Shown: in pieces, positions 31,425-40,041 of the stretch | Layout of the letters: the number at the start of each line of letters is the position of its first letter | Numbering within the stretch: position 1 is the first letter of the stretch | DNA from: Silicimonas sp. | GTDB lineage: Bacteria; Pseudomonadota; Alphaproteobacteria; Rhodobacterales; Rhodobacteraceae | Direction: 5' to 3' | Assembly (NCBI GenBank): GCA_022340315.1 | Contig: JAJDOD010000048.1 | Span: 1-48,844 of the forward strand | Length of the DNA: 48,844 bases | Made by a program: the position numbers and the translations under genes | The notes under the pieces: generated by a model | Databases searched by the model: none | What the model saw: the letters and a program-made list of their open reading frames with translations, nothing else | Told to the model about the DNA's origin: nothing

Positions 31425-32195
31425 CTAGCGCGCGTCCAGCTTTCGTTCGATGGATTCGAGTCGCCGCAGTATCTCCTCGCGGTGCGCTTCTGTCGCGGCC
31501 ACTTCCTCCTCGGCATGGGCATCCTGCATCGAGTTCACGATAAGACCGACAACCAGGTTCACCACCGCGAATGTGGTGACGAGGATGAAGGGTACGAAGA
31601 AGACCCAGGCGTAGGGATAGACCTCCATCACGGGGCGGACGATCCCCATCGACCAGCTTTCCAGCGTCATGATCTGGAACAGCGAATAGGCCGAGAGGCC
31701 GAGCGTGCCGAACCAGTCGGGGAAGATGTCCCCGAAGAGCTTGGTGGCGATGACCGCCGCGATGTAGAAGATCAGGGCCATCAGGCCGAAAACCGAGGCC
31801 ATGCCGGGGACGGCGGAGAGAAAGCCCTCGATCACGCGGCGCAGGCGAGGCATGGCCGAGACGAGGCGCAGCACCCGCAGGATGCGGAGCGCACGCAGTA
31901 CCGACAGTCCACCGGTTTCCGGGACGTACGAGATTGCGACCACCGCAAAGTCGAACAGGTTCCAGCCGTTGCGGAAGAAGGCCGGGCCACGGGCAAAGAG
32001 CTTGGCGGCAATCTCGATCGTGAAGATCGCCAGGCAAATCCGGTCGATCCCGATGATCAGCGCACCCGCCGATGCCATCAGCGTGTCGGATGTCTCCATG
32101 CCTAGCGTGATTGCGTTCACGACGATCACGGTAATGATGAAATTCTGGGTCAGCGACTTGTCGAGTAGGCTGCCAATGCGGGCGCGAAGGGTCAT
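31425..32195 (-). CDS. Bacterial voltage-gated sodium channel
   Basis: This is a 256-residue single-domain channel subunit (tetramer expected). It has six helices, an S4 sensor with Arg every third residue (R101, R104, R107, R110), and the selectivity filter TLESWSM at 177-183. That filter is the same heptad as in NavAb and related bacterial channels such as NaVSP of the roseobacter Silicibacter. The C-terminus after S6 is a charged coiled coil (EEEVAATEAHREEILRRLESI) typical of the tetramerising tail. Start ATG 32195 is chosen over an ATG 13 codons upstream that lacks a ribosome site. Depolarisation-activated Na+ entry is inferred from homology; such channels are linked to motility or pH homeostasis. 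Confidence 0.92.
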   Translation of the reverse strand: MTLRARIGSLLDKSLTQNFIITVIVVNAITLGMETSDTLMASAGALIIGIDRICLAIFTIEIAAKLFARGPAFFRNGWNLFDFAVVAISYVPETGGLSVLRALRILRVLRLVSAMPRLRRVIEGFLSAVPGMASVFGLMALIFYIAAVIATKLFGDIFPDWFGTLGLSAYSLFQIMTLESWSMGIVRPVMEVYPYAWVFFVPFILVTTFAVVNLVVGLIVNSMQDAHAEEEVAATEAHREEILRRLESIERKLDAR

Positions 32196-32254
32196 TGTCT
32201 GCTCATCGGTTCTTTCGCGCTCGATATGGCGCATCTTGCGAAAGGTGCAAGCGG

Positions 32255-33100
32255 TCAGCCGTTCTCCAGCGCCAGAAGCGCGGCGAGGCCGGTGCGATAG
32301 TCCGGGTATTTCAGCTTCACGCCAAGCTCGGACTTGATGCGCTTGTTACAAACGCTCTTCGATTCCGCGTAGAAACTGCGCGCCATTGGCGTCATCTCGG
32401 CTTCGTCGAAATCCACCGCGGGCGGCAGCGGCAGGTTCAAGAGTTCGGCGGCAAGGGCGATCACGTCCTGCGGCGGCGCGGGGTCGTCGTCGCAGACGTT
32501 GTAGATCGCGCCCGGGTTCGGGTGCTCGATCGAGGCGAGCACCGTCGCGGCGATGTCCTCGACATGGATGCGGCTGAACACCTGGCCGTCCTTGATGATC
32601 CGCCGCGCCGTTCCGTTCCGGACCTTGGCAAACGGGCCGCGTCCGGGGCCGTAGATTCCGGCGAGACGGAAGATGTGCAGCGGCAGGCCGAGCGCAGCCC
32701 AGGCCGCTTCGGCCTCGACCCGCGCGCGGCCACGCCGTGTGGCGGGGGTTAGCGGTGCGGTCTCGTCGACCCAGTCGCCTTGGTGGTCGCCATAGACGCC
32801 GGTTGTCGAAAGGTAGCCGACCCATTCGAGATGCCTTGCCGCTGCGAGCTCTGCGCCGCAGTCGTTCAGTACGGGATCGCCGGTTTCGTCGGGTGCGACG
32901 GATGTCAGGAGGTGCGTCGCTTCAGCGACAGGCAGGGCGTTACCCGGCCAGATCACCGGATCGACGCCCTCCGCCGCAAGCCGCGCGGCCTTGTCTTCCG
33001 AGCGCGTCGTGCCGATCACGCGCCATCCGCGTGCCATGAGCCGCGGGGCCAGCGCGTGCGCCGAGAAGCCGTGACCGATTGAGAGCAGTGTTGGTGCCAT
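32255..33100 (-). CDS. NAD(P)-dependent SDR/epimerase (YeeZ-like)
   Basis: This is a 281-residue extended short-chain dehydrogenase fold. The nucleotide-binding loop near the N-terminus is SIGHGFSAHALAPRL, with an Arg after beta-2 (TTRSEDKA) favouring NADPH. YLSTTGVYGDHQGDWVDE and FRLAGIYGPGRGPF are typical of the YeeZ/NAD-epimerase group. The usual YxxxK pair is not obvious (VYGDH), so enzymatic activity is uncertain. No pathway is indicated by the neighbours. Confidence 0.8.
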   Translation of the reverse strand: MAPTLLSIGHGFSAHALAPRLMARGWRVIGTTRSEDKAARLAAEGVDPVIWPGNALPVAEATHLLTSVAPDETGDPVLNDCGAELAAARHLEWVGYLSTTGVYGDHQGDWVDETAPLTPATRRGRARVEAEAAWAALGLPLHIFRLAGIYGPGRGPFAKVRNGTARRIIKDGQVFSRIHVEDIAATVLASIEHPNPGAIYNVCDDDPAPPQDVIALAAELLNLPLPPAVDFDEAEMTPMARSFYAESKSVCNKRIKSELGVKLKYPDYRTGLAALLALENG

Positions 33101-33137
33101 GCGCCCTAGATCAGCATTTGCACGGCGATTGGCAAGC

Positions 33138-33503
33138 CTAGCTGTCGGCTTCCGGCTTCCCGGTCTTCTCGGGTTTCTCTCCGCCGATACCGGCGAGACC
33201 CGCGATCAGCCCGGCAAGAAGCAGCAGCGCCAGTTCGGGGTTGTGCTGTTTCGCGGCCTTGCGCCGCGCCACTTCAAGCCCGGCGATCAGGCAGAGCGCC
33301 AGCAGCACAAGGATGCCGCCGGTCACCAGGGCTGCGCCGCCCGCGCCCATCGGTTCAGCGAGTAGGAGAAAGACACCCGCGACAAGGAAGCCGAGTGCAA
33401 TCAGCGAAAATATTACAACCAGCCCCCAAACGGCGAGTGCAACGCTGAGCCGCTGCGCCTTGGGGCGCAGCAGCTCTTTCGTGACAAGGCCGATCAGGCT
33501 CAT
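33138..33503 (-). CDS. Phage-holin-like membrane protein (YqjE/DUF1469 type)
   Basis: This is a 121-residue protein with two long hydrophobic segments (about 24-49 and 56-76) and a soluble charged tail. It is the third gene of a minus-strand set (DUF1328, DUF883, this gene) that resembles the yqjD-yqjE arrangement of E. coli, where the proteins are membrane-anchored and stationary-phase associated. It is three bases after the DUF883 stop. Despite the family name, no lysis genes are present. Confidence 0.75.
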   Translation of the reverse strand: MSLIGLVTKELLRPKAQRLSVALAVWGLVVIFSLIALGFLVAGVFLLLAEPMGAGGAALVTGGILVLLALCLIAGLEVARRKAAKQHNPELALLLLAGLIAGLAGIGGEKPEKTGKPEADS

Positions 33504-33506
33504 TCG

Positions 33507-33803
33507 CTAACGGCGGCCCAAGAGGGCCGCGACGAGGATTCCAGCGCCGAAGGCAATGCCGGTTGCCAGCAAGGGGTTCTCCTTGATCTGGCCCTCGACT
33601 GCGCCGCGCGCGGCGGCGCCTTCGCTGCGCGCGTGCTCGAACGCCGAGCGCGCCTCCTTCGAGAGGTCGTTCAGAGCGACCTCCAGGCCCTCGGCGATGC
33701 CGTTGGTGCGGGCCCGTGCCTTCTCGCCTGCAAGTGATGCAAGCGTCGCAATGTCCTTGCGCGCTTGCGCAAGTTCGCTTTCAAGTTCCTTGTTCGTTGT
33801 CAT
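33507..33803 (-). CDS. DUF883 (ElaB/YgaM/YqjD) family membrane-anchored protein
   Basis: The 98 residues comprise a long charged helix (TTNKELESELAQARKDIATLA) followed by the C-terminal GxxxG-containing anchor PLLATGIAFGAGILVAALLGRR. ElaB/YqjD proteins in E. coli bind ribosomes or protect the membrane in stationary phase. ATG 33803 is chosen; the longer frame upstream has no ribosome site and overlaps DUF1328. It is likely cotranscribed with its neighbours under a stress promoter. Confidence 0.8.
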   Translation of the reverse strand: MTTNKELESELAQARKDIATLASLAGEKARARTNGIAEGLEVALNDLSKEARSAFEHARSEGAAARGAVEGQIKENPLLATGIAFGAGILVAALLGRR

Positions 33804-33856
33804 CTTCGGTCTCTCCCTGTTCCCATTCTGCGATTCCGTCTCGGGAGTCACAAGTG

Positions 33857-34030
33857 TCAAACCGGTGGCCGGCCTTTGACCGCACGCGCGATCATTGCCA
33901 GGACAAAGAGTACAATGAACACGAAGAAGATGATCTTCGCGATGCCTGCCGACGCGGAGGCGATCCCGCCGAAGCCGAGAACAGCCGCGATCAGTGCGAT
34001 GACAAGAAACGTAATGGCCCATCCGAGCAT
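33857..34030 (-). CDS. DUF1328 (YtjA) small membrane protein
   Basis: This is a 57-residue hydrophobic protein with two helices ([20 protein letters not shown] and [19 protein letters not shown]), matching DUF1328/YtjA in length and sequence. AAGGAG lies seven bases before the ATG. The function is unknown; family members are often induced by general stress. It heads a three-gene set. Confidence 0.88.
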   Translation of the reverse strand: MLGWAITFLVIALIAAVLGFGGIASASAGIAKIIFFVFIVLFVLAMIARAVKGRPPV

Positions 34031-34062
34031 GGCGTAACTCCTTTGAAGTTGCATTGTTCTGT

Positions 34063-34088
34063 CAACTCGCGGATCCGGTTCCGGTTCC
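34063..34088 (-). promoter_or_regulatory. Candidate general-stress (EcfG-type) promoter
   Basis: On the minus strand GGAAC (34088-34084) and GTTG (34066-34063) are 17 bases apart, close to the alphaproteobacterial EcfG pattern GGAAC-N17/19-CGTT, with imperfect -10. A second GGAAC lies six bases downstream. It would drive DUF1328-DUF883-holin. Confidence 0.35.
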
Positions 34089-34189
34089 CTGCTGCGGGAC
34101 CTTGCCGATCCCCGGTTGTCCCGGAGCTCCAGACTCTGTCGCCAACTTCGGGGGTTGAAGCGCCTGCGCGAAAGGTATCAATTCCAGCA

Positions 34190-35989
34190 ATGAAACATGC
34201 CTTCTCGACATGGGCCGAAAGCGGACCACAGCTTGTTGCTGTGGCAGCGGGCCGAGCGCCTGCCGATCTGGTCATTCGCGGCGGAAAACTGATTAACGTG
34301 CAGTCGCGGGAGGTGCTGGACGGCTGGCAGGTCGCGATCGCGGCGGGTCGTTTCGCCTATGTCGGGCCGGATGCCTCGCACTGCATTGGCCCCGACACCG
34401 AGGTGATCGAGGCCGAGGGGCGCTATGTGATCCCGGGCCTATGCGACGGACATATGCACATCGAATCGGGGATGCTGACGCCTGCCGAGTTCGCCGCCGC
34501 CGTGATCCCGCATGGCACGACGACCATGTTCACCGATCCCCATGAGATCGCAAACGTGCTGGGTCTTCGCGGCGTGCGACTGATGCATGACGAGGCGCTG
34601 ATGCAGCCGGTGAACATCTTTACCCAGATGCCGTCCTGCGCGCCCTCGGCGCCGGGGCTGGAGACGACAGGCTTCGAGATCACCGCCGAGGACGTGGCCG
34701 AGGCGATGACCTGGCCGGGGATCATCGGGCTGGGTGAGATGATGAATTTTCCTGGTGTCGTGAATGGCGACCCAAAGATGCTGGCCGAGATCGCGGCGAC
34801 GCAGGCCGCGGGCAAGACTGTCGGCGGCCACTATGCCTCGCTCGACCGGGGCGTGCCGTTCCACGCCTACGCGGCGGGAGGACCGGCGGACGACCACGAG
34901 GGAACGGCGGAAGCGGATGCGATTGCGCGCGTACGCCAGGGCATGCGCTCGATGCTGAGGCTGGGATCGGCCTGGTACGATGTCGAAAGCCAGATAACGG
35001 CAGTTACGGAGAAGGGGCTGGATCCGAGGAACTTCATCCTTTGCACCGACGATTGCCACTCGGGCACTCTGGTCAATGACGGCCATATGAACCGGGTCGT
35101 GCGGCATGCCATCGACTGTGGCTGCGATCCGCTGGTGGCGCTGCAGATGGCGACGGTGAATACCGCGACGCATTTCGGGCTGGAGCGCGAGTTGGGGTCG
35201 ATCGCGCCGGGCCGCAGGGCAGATGTGATCCTGACGTCTGATCTGCGGAGCCTGCCCATCGAGCATGTAATTGCGCGCGGCGTCACGGTGGCTAAGGACG
35301 GCAATCTGCTGGTTGATTGCCCGCATCTCGCCTGGCCGGCGGACAGTCGCTCGACGGTTCATCTTGGCAAGACGCTCGCGGCCGCCGATTTCGAGATTAC
35401 GGCGCCGGAGGGCGCGAACCGCGTTCATGCCAGGGTCATCGGTGTGGTCGAGAACCAGGCGCCGACCGAGGCGCTGGAGGCCGATCTGCCGGTGGTCGAT
35501 GGCGTGGTTGAAGGGACGGGCGGTGTCGCCCAGATCGCCTTGGTCGAGCGGCATCGCGCGACCGGGGGTGTGGTGAACGGCTTCGTCTCGGGGTTTGGGT
35601 ATCAGGGACGGATGGCGATGGCCTCGACCGTCGCGCATGACAGCCACCACATGATCGTCGTCGGAACCGATCGCGCCAACATGGCTGCGGCGGCCAACCG
35701 GCTTGGCGAGGTGGGCGGCGGCGTCACCGTCTGGAAGGACGGCGTAGAAATTGCGTTGGTCGAGTTGCCAATTGCCGGATTGATGTCAGACAGCCCTGCG
35801 CGCGAGGTGGCGGCAAAGGCCGACCGGATGGTTGCGGCGATGGCGGAATGCGGGTGCAGCTTGAACAATGCGTACATGCAGCATTCACTTCTGGCGCTGG
35901 TCGTGATCCCGTCCCTGCGCATCTCGGACCTTGGCCTTGTCGATGTCGACCGGTTTGAACTGACCGAGCTTCTGGGAGATTCCAATTGA
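34190..35989 (+). CDS. ade: Adenine deaminase
   Basis: This is a 599-residue metal-dependent amidohydrolase that deaminates adenine to hypoxanthine. Metal motif GLCDGHMHIESGM, then GTTTMFTDPHEIANV, GGHYASL, FILCTDDCHSG and a second-domain SDSHH-like VAHDSHHMIVVG are all in place. Length is normal for Ade. ATG 34190 lacks a strong ribosome site, but upstream codons do not resemble the family. It overlaps amn by four bases (TTGA), placing purine-base formation and deamination in one operon. Confidence 0.95.
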   Translation: MKHAFSTWAESGPQLVAVAAGRAPADLVIRGGKLINVQSREVLDGWQVAIAAGRFAYVGPDASHCIGPDTEVIEAEGRYVIPGLCDGHMHIESGMLTPAEFAAAVIPHGTTTMFTDPHEIANVLGLRGVRLMHDEALMQPVNIFTQMPSCAPSAPGLETTGFEITAEDVAEAMTWPGIIGLGEMMNFPGVVNGDPKMLAEIAATQAAGKTVGGHYASLDRGVPFHAYAAGGPADDHEGTAEADAIARVRQGMRSMLRLGSAWYDVESQITAVTEKGLDPRNFILCTDDCHSGTLVNDGHMNRVVRHAIDCGCDPLVALQMATVNTATHFGLERELGSIAPGRRADVILTSDLRSLPIEHVIARGVTVAKDGNLLVDCPHLAWPADSRSTVHLGKTLAAADFEITAPEGANRVHARVIGVVENQAPTEALEADLPVVDGVVEGTGGVAQIALVERHRATGGVVNGFVSGFGYQGRMAMASTVAHDSHHMIVVGTDRANMAAAANRLGEVGGGVTVWKDGVEIALVELPIAGLMSDSPAREVAAKADRMVAAMAECGCSLNNAYMQHSLLALVVIPSLRISDLGLVDVDRFELTELLGDSN

Positions 35990-37461
35990 CCGCCACGCAC
36001 AAGCTTCAGACCCCCGAAGTTCCCAAGGACGAAGCATTCGGCACCGCGGAGGAGGCGGTTGCACGCCTGAAGCTGCTTTACGAAACGGCGTCGCGGTTTC
36101 TTTGCGACCGTTTTGCCGAGGCAATGCGCTCGGGTCGACCCGAGGCTCGAATCCGCGCGTTTTACCCGGAAGTCCGGATCGCAACGAACACCTTCGCCGC
36201 AGCCGATACCCGCCTCAGCTTCGGACACGTTGTCGAACCTGGTCGCTATTCGACGACGATCACCCGGCCTGACCTTTTCGACAACTACCTGACCCAGCAG
36301 ATCGGTCTTTTGATCCGCAATCACGGGATCAAGGTACAGGTGGGGGTCTCGCAAACGCCGATGCCGGTGCATTTCGCCGTGGCCAACGACGCACAATTGA
36401 CCGTGCCGCAGGAAGGTGCTGCCGATTTTGCGCTCCGCGACGTATTCGACGTGCCGGACCTGGCCTCGATGAACGACGATATCGTGAATGGCTTTGGATT
36501 CACCTTCGAGGACGGATCGCACCCGCTGGCGCCCTTCACGGCGCAGCGGATCGACTATTCGCTGGCAAGGCTGGCGCACTACACCGCGACCGACCCGGCG
36601 CATTTCCAGAATCACGTTCTGTTTACGAACTACCAGTTCTACGTCGATGAGTTCGAGGCATATGCGCGCGAAATGCTGGCGGATCCGGCAAGCGGATACA
36701 CCGGTTTCGTCGGGCCCGGGAACGACGAGATCACCGACCCGGCCCAGCCAATGAATACGCCAGCCAAGCTGCCGCAGATGCCGACTTATCATCTCAAGCG
36801 CAGGCGCGGGGCGGGTATTACGCTGGTCAACATCGGTGTCGGCCCGTCGAACGCCAAGACCGCGACCGATCACATCGCGGTTCTGCGCCCCCATGCCTGG
36901 CTGATGGTGGGCCATTGCGCAGGATTGAGGAACACGCAGCGCCTGGGCGATTTCGTGCTGGCGCATGGCTACCTCCGCGAGGACCACGTTCTGGACGACG
37001 ATTTGCCGGTCTGGATGCCTATTCCGGCGCTGGCGGAAATCCAGGTGGCGCTGGAGGAAGCCGTGGCGGATGTCACCAAGTACGAGGGCTATGACCTGAA
37101 GCGGATCATGCGGACCGGGACGGTGGCAACGATCGACAATCGGAACTGGGAATTGCGCGACCAATCCGGCCCGGTGCAGCGACTCAGCCAGTCGCGCGCG
37201 ATCGCGCTGGACATGGAATCAGCGACGATTGCGGCCAACGGATTCAGGTTCAGAGTGCCTTACGGCACGCTTCTCTGCGTTTCCGACAAGCCTTTGCATG
37301 GTGAGCTGAAGCTTCCTGGCATGGCGTCGGATTTCTATCGCACACAAGTTGCGCAGCATCTGAAGATCGGTATTAGAGCTATGGAATTGCTGAGAGAAAT
37401 GCCGCTGGAACGCATCCATTCGCGGAAACTCAGAAGTTTCGAGGAAACCGCCTTTCTCTGA
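35986..37461 (+). CDS. amn: AMP nucleosidase
   Basis: This is a 491-residue enzyme that splits AMP into adenine and ribose 5-phosphate. An N-terminal Amn-specific domain (~1-180) precedes a nucleoside phosphorylase-like domain containing LVNIGVGPSNAKTATDHIAVLRPHAWLMVGHCAGLR and the catalytic-type ALDMESATIAANG. The start is a TTG at 35986 fused to the ade stop as TTGA, with GGGAG nine bases before it. No ATG exists until well inside the domain. The product, adenine, is the substrate of the upstream-encoded deaminase. Confidence 0.93.
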   Translation: MTATHKLQTPEVPKDEAFGTAEEAVARLKLLYETASRFLCDRFAEAMRSGRPEARIRAFYPEVRIATNTFAAADTRLSFGHVVEPGRYSTTITRPDLFDNYLTQQIGLLIRNHGIKVQVGVSQTPMPVHFAVANDAQLTVPQEGAADFALRDVFDVPDLASMNDDIVNGFGFTFEDGSHPLAPFTAQRIDYSLARLAHYTATDPAHFQNHVLFTNYQFYVDEFEAYAREMLADPASGYTGFVGPGNDEITDPAQPMNTPAKLPQMPTYHLKRRRGAGITLVNIGVGPSNAKTATDHIAVLRPHAWLMVGHCAGLRNTQRLGDFVLAHGYLREDHVLDDDLPVWMPIPALAEIQVALEEAVADVTKYEGYDLKRIMRTGTVATIDNRNWELRDQSGPVQRLSQSRAIALDMESATIAANGFRFRVPYGTLLCVSDKPLHGELKLPGMASDFYRTQVAQHLKIGIRAMELLREMPLERIHSRKLRSFEETAFL

Positions 37462-37499
37462 AGGTCAGCCAAAAAACGCCCACAAAATGCGCTTTAGGC

Positions 37500-37529
37500 T
37501 TGCCACAGAGCCACAAATCGTTGTGTATT
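37500..37529 (+). promoter_or_regulatory. Candidate hup promoter with CACAA-N4-TTGTG palindrome
   Basis: TTGCCA (37500-37505) and TGTATT (37524-37529) are 18 bases apart, and the spacer contains CACAA (37512-37516) with TTGTG (37521-37525). The predicted leader carries a small GGGC/GCCC hairpin (37552-37564). Confidence 0.3.
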
Positions 37530-37595
37530 CCCGCGATATCCAGTAAAAAAAGGGCAATGAGCCCCTACAACCGGGCCAGAACGAGGAGAATTCAG

Positions 37596-37883
37596 ATGGC
37601 AAAACCTTTGACGAAGACGCAGCTTGTTGCCGCACTCGCGGATGAGCTTGACAGCGACAAGAAGTCGGCAACCGCGGCTCTGGACGCAATCGTGTCCGTT
37701 ATCACCAAGGAAGTGTCCGGCGGTGGCGCGGTGACGCTTCCCGGTGTCGGCAAGATCTACTGCCGCGAGCGTCCGGCCCGTATGGTGCGCAATCCGGCCA
37801 CGGGCGAGCAGATCCACAAGGACGCCGATAAAGTGGTCAAGATGACCATCGCGAAGGCCCTGAAAGACAGCGTCAACGACTGA
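37596..37883 (+). CDS. hup: DNA-binding protein HU
   Basis: This is a 95-residue nucleoid protein of the HU/IHF family. It has the conserved opening KTQLVAALADELDSDKKSA, VTLPGVGKIYCRERPARMVRNPATGEQI (DNA-wrapping arms with the intercalating Pro in RNPATG), and a basic C-terminus. ATG 37596 has GAGGAG about eight bases upstream. It is monocistronic, with its own promoter-like region and terminator. Confidence 0.95.
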   Translation: MAKPLTKTQLVAALADELDSDKKSATAALDAIVSVITKEVSGGGAVTLPGVGKIYCRERPARMVRNPATGEQIHKDADKVVKMTIAKALKDSVND

Positions 37884-37907
37884 TCCCGTCAGGATCGGTT
37901 TTGATGG

Positions 37908-37932
37908 GGGTCGCGCTTGCGCGGCCCTTTTT
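37908..37932 (+). terminator. Intrinsic terminator of hup
   Basis: GGGTCGCGC (37908-37916) pairs with GCGCGGCCC (37919-37927), including one G-U pair, over a two-base loop, and is followed by five T residues (37928-37932). It lies 25 bases after the stop. Confidence 0.85.
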
Positions 37933-37943
37933 CATTTCGGGTC

Positions 37944-38354
37944 TTAAGCCGTGGCGGCTGCAAGGGCCGTATCCATCAGCGCCTTGATCTCGTTGGTCCG
38001 GGTGCCCGCCACGATGCGGCCAAGTTCGCGGTTGCCGCGCAGAACCACCAGGGTCGAGCGGCGCGGAATGTTGAGCCGTCTGGCAAGCTCGGAATTGCTG
38101 TGCTGGTCCCAGTCGACCTTGATGAAGGTGACGTTCGCCTCGTAGGCCGGGTTCGAGTCCATCAGGGTCTTGATCTTGGCGCCCTGGGCGCGGCAGGTCG
38201 AACACCAGTCGGTGTAGAAGTCTAGGAACACGGTCTTGCCCGCCGCAAGCTCCTTTGCCACCAGCCCTTCACGATAGGCGGTTCCGTTTGCGGCCAGGGC
38301 CGGTCCGGCAGCGGCCAGGGCGGTTAGGGATGCGACAAAGGTTCGACGGTCCAT
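37944..38354 (-). CDS. Periplasmic thioredoxin-fold protein
   Basis: This is a 136-residue protein with a twin-arginine-like signal (MDRRTFVASL then TALAAAGPALA) and a thioredoxin fold whose redox centre is C51-S-T-C54 in FYTDWCSTC. The cis-Pro loop is present (NIPRRSTLVV). It lies 11 bases downstream of ccdA, the membrane electron carrier that reduces such proteins. It is therefore likely a CcdA-dependent disulfide reductase for cytochrome c maturation or periplasmic repair. I choose the ATG at 38354; the longer frame upstream is opposite-frame sequence of ccdA. Confidence 0.85.
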   Translation of the reverse strand: MDRRTFVASLTALAAAGPALAANGTAYREGLVAKELAAGKTVFLDFYTDWCSTCRAQGAKIKTLMDSNPAYEANVTFIKVDWDQHSNSELARRLNIPRRSTLVVLRGNRELGRIVAGTRTNEIKALMDTALAAATA

Positions 38355-38365
38355 GAGATGTCCTT

Positions 38366-39079
38366 TCAGATCGAGACGGAGAGTTCGGTGAACCACTCGG
38401 GCAGGTACTCGAGCGCCCAGAACTCGAGCGTGTGGTGAAACTTGAAGAGAATGGCGACGCCGACGGCGACGAAGACAGCGCCCATGATCGGCCGGGCGGA
38501 AGTGGCAAGCGCCTGCATCCAGTCCCGCCGCTTGCGTATGACCGATTGCGCGCCATATCCGAGGCCGAGGATGATCGTCGAGACGCCGAGAGCGAAGGCA
38601 ATCAAGATGAGCGTCGCGTGACCAAGGTTCTGGCCCTGGCTGGCCAGCGAAATCGCCCCGCCGAGGGTTGGGCCGATGCATGGGCTCCACACCGCACCGA
38701 GCAGCACGCCGCCGATGAACTGACCGCCGAGCCCGCTGCGATCCGTGGCGTCGATGCGGGCATCGGCGCGGGAGGAAAGGCCGGCCGTGGCGGTGGCGAA
38801 GCTCTCGGAGAACTTCGGGACGAGAAGCACAAGGCCGAAACCGGCCATCAGCACCGCGCCCGCATTCGCCAGGGTTTCCTCGGTTATGCCGATGGCGCGT
38901 CCTGCGAGCGCGACGAAGAGGCCGAATGCGACGAAGGTCAGGCTTAGCCCGGCGGCAACGGCCAACGGCCCGTAGCGCCCGGCCTGAAGTGCCGTCGCCA
39001 GCACGATGGGCAGAATCGGCAGAACGCATGGATTGATCAGCGTCAGCAGACCGGCGGCATATCCAAGAACGTATTCCAC
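38366..39079 (-). CDS. ccdA: Cytochrome c biogenesis protein CcdA (thiol-disulfide electron carrier)
   Basis: This is a 237-residue protein with six helices. The redox-active cysteines are C18 (NPCVLPILP) and C135 (WSPCIGPTLG), the pair that passes electrons from cytoplasmic thioredoxin to the periplasm in CcdA/DsbD proteins. It is operonic with the downstream periplasmic thioredoxin. Length is normal for CcdA. Confidence 0.93.
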   Translation of the reverse strand: MEYVLGYAAGLLTLINPCVLPILPIVLATALQAGRYGPLAVAAGLSLTFVAFGLFVALAGRAIGITEETLANAGAVLMAGFGLVLLVPKFSESFATATAGLSSRADARIDATDRSGLGGQFIGGVLLGAVWSPCIGPTLGGAISLASQGQNLGHATLILIAFALGVSTIILGLGYGAQSVIRKRRDWMQALATSARPIMGAVFVAVGVAILFKFHHTLEFWALEYLPEWFTELSVSI

Positions 39080-39154
39080 GCCGGGAATATCGGGCGCTCC
39101 CGATGTTTTGTCATCTCACAAGCCCGTCAGGGGAATGTAATGACTTCAAGGTGT

Positions 39155-40027
39155 TCAGGTTCGCCTGGTCGTCTTCGAGAGCTGGACCGCAAGGATGCCG
39201 ACGGTGGTGATCGCAACCCCGACCATATCGAGGACCCCGATGGCTTCCCCCAGGAGAGCCGCGGCAATCGCCACGCCGAAGACCGGGTTCAGAAAGTGGA
39301 AGGTCGCCGCGCGCGTGGCTCCGATCCGGCCGACGAGCCAGAACCAGATCAGCGTGGCGATCAGGCCGGGGACGAAGACCGTATAGCCGAAAGCGGCAAG
39401 GACTACCGGTGTCAGGTTCGCCTCGCGGGTCTCGAACAACAGCGCCGGCACGGCAAGTGCCGTGCACCCGACCAGCATCTGCCATCCGACGACCGAGATC
39501 ATGTTGCCGCCCGCAGAAGCACCGCGAACCGCGAGCGTGGCAAAGGTTAGCGCCAGTGCGGCTACAGCGCACAGCCCGACGGCGGCAAGGTCGACGCCCT
39601 GTGTGATGCGTGAGCCCATTATGAGCAACACGCCTCCGATTCCGGCGGCAAGTCCGGCCATACCGAGTGGACGCACCGTCTCGCCCGATATCAGCCAGGC
39701 CGCAAGTGCCACCAGAAGCGGCAACGACGAAGCGATGATGGCTGCGACCGAGGCCTCGACGGTCTGCATCGCGATGAAGTTAAGGCCCAGGTAAAGCGCA
39801 TTCTGGCAGATGCCAAAGAGGATCGTCAGGCGCCACTGTTGCGGTGTCAGCCTCCACGATTGGCCCATTGCGCGCGCAATGGTCAGAGCGATCAGGCCAG
39901 CGATCAGGAATCGCAACGCCGAGACGGTGAGGGGAGGCGCGTTGGTGACGAGGATGCGTGCCGAAGTGAAGGCCGAGGACCAGATCAGCGCGAATGTGAC
40001 GCCGGCAATGATCGCACGAATGTCCAA
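39155..40027 (-). CDS. DMT family (EamA) transporter
   Basis: This is a 290-residue membrane protein with ten helices in two EamA repeats; FALIWSSAFTSARI opens the first, and the second ends LGEAIGVLDMVGVAITTVGILAVQL. The start is a TTG at 40027 with AAGGA six bases before. No ATG is available near the family start, and upstream residues belong to the antisense of the next gene. It likely exports metabolites or amino acids; the substrate is unknown. It follows the Cys/His-rich protein gene by 14 bases. Confidence 0.83.
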   Translation of the reverse strand: MDIRAIIAGVTFALIWSSAFTSARILVTNAPPLTVSALRFLIAGLIALTIARAMGQSWRLTPQQWRLTILFGICQNALYLGLNFIAMQTVEASVAAIIASSLPLLVALAAWLISGETVRPLGMAGLAAGIGGVLLIMGSRITQGVDLAAVGLCAVAALALTFATLAVRGASAGGNMISVVGWQMLVGCTALAVPALLFETREANLTPVVLAAFGYTVFVPGLIATLIWFWLVGRIGATRAATFHFLNPVFGVAIAAALLGEAIGVLDMVGVAITTVGILAVQLSKTTRRT

Positions 40028-40041
40028 TATCGGTCCTTGCC

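Noticed and set aside
33138-33503. Prophage remnant suggested by the holin-like gene
   Set aside because: No other phage genes, att repeats or composition shift; the family name is historical and the context is a chromosomal stress cassette.
37545-37564. Minus-strand terminator before hup (GGGC/GCCC with T-run)
   Set aside because: The stem is only 4 bp and there is no minus-strand gene just upstream of it to terminate.
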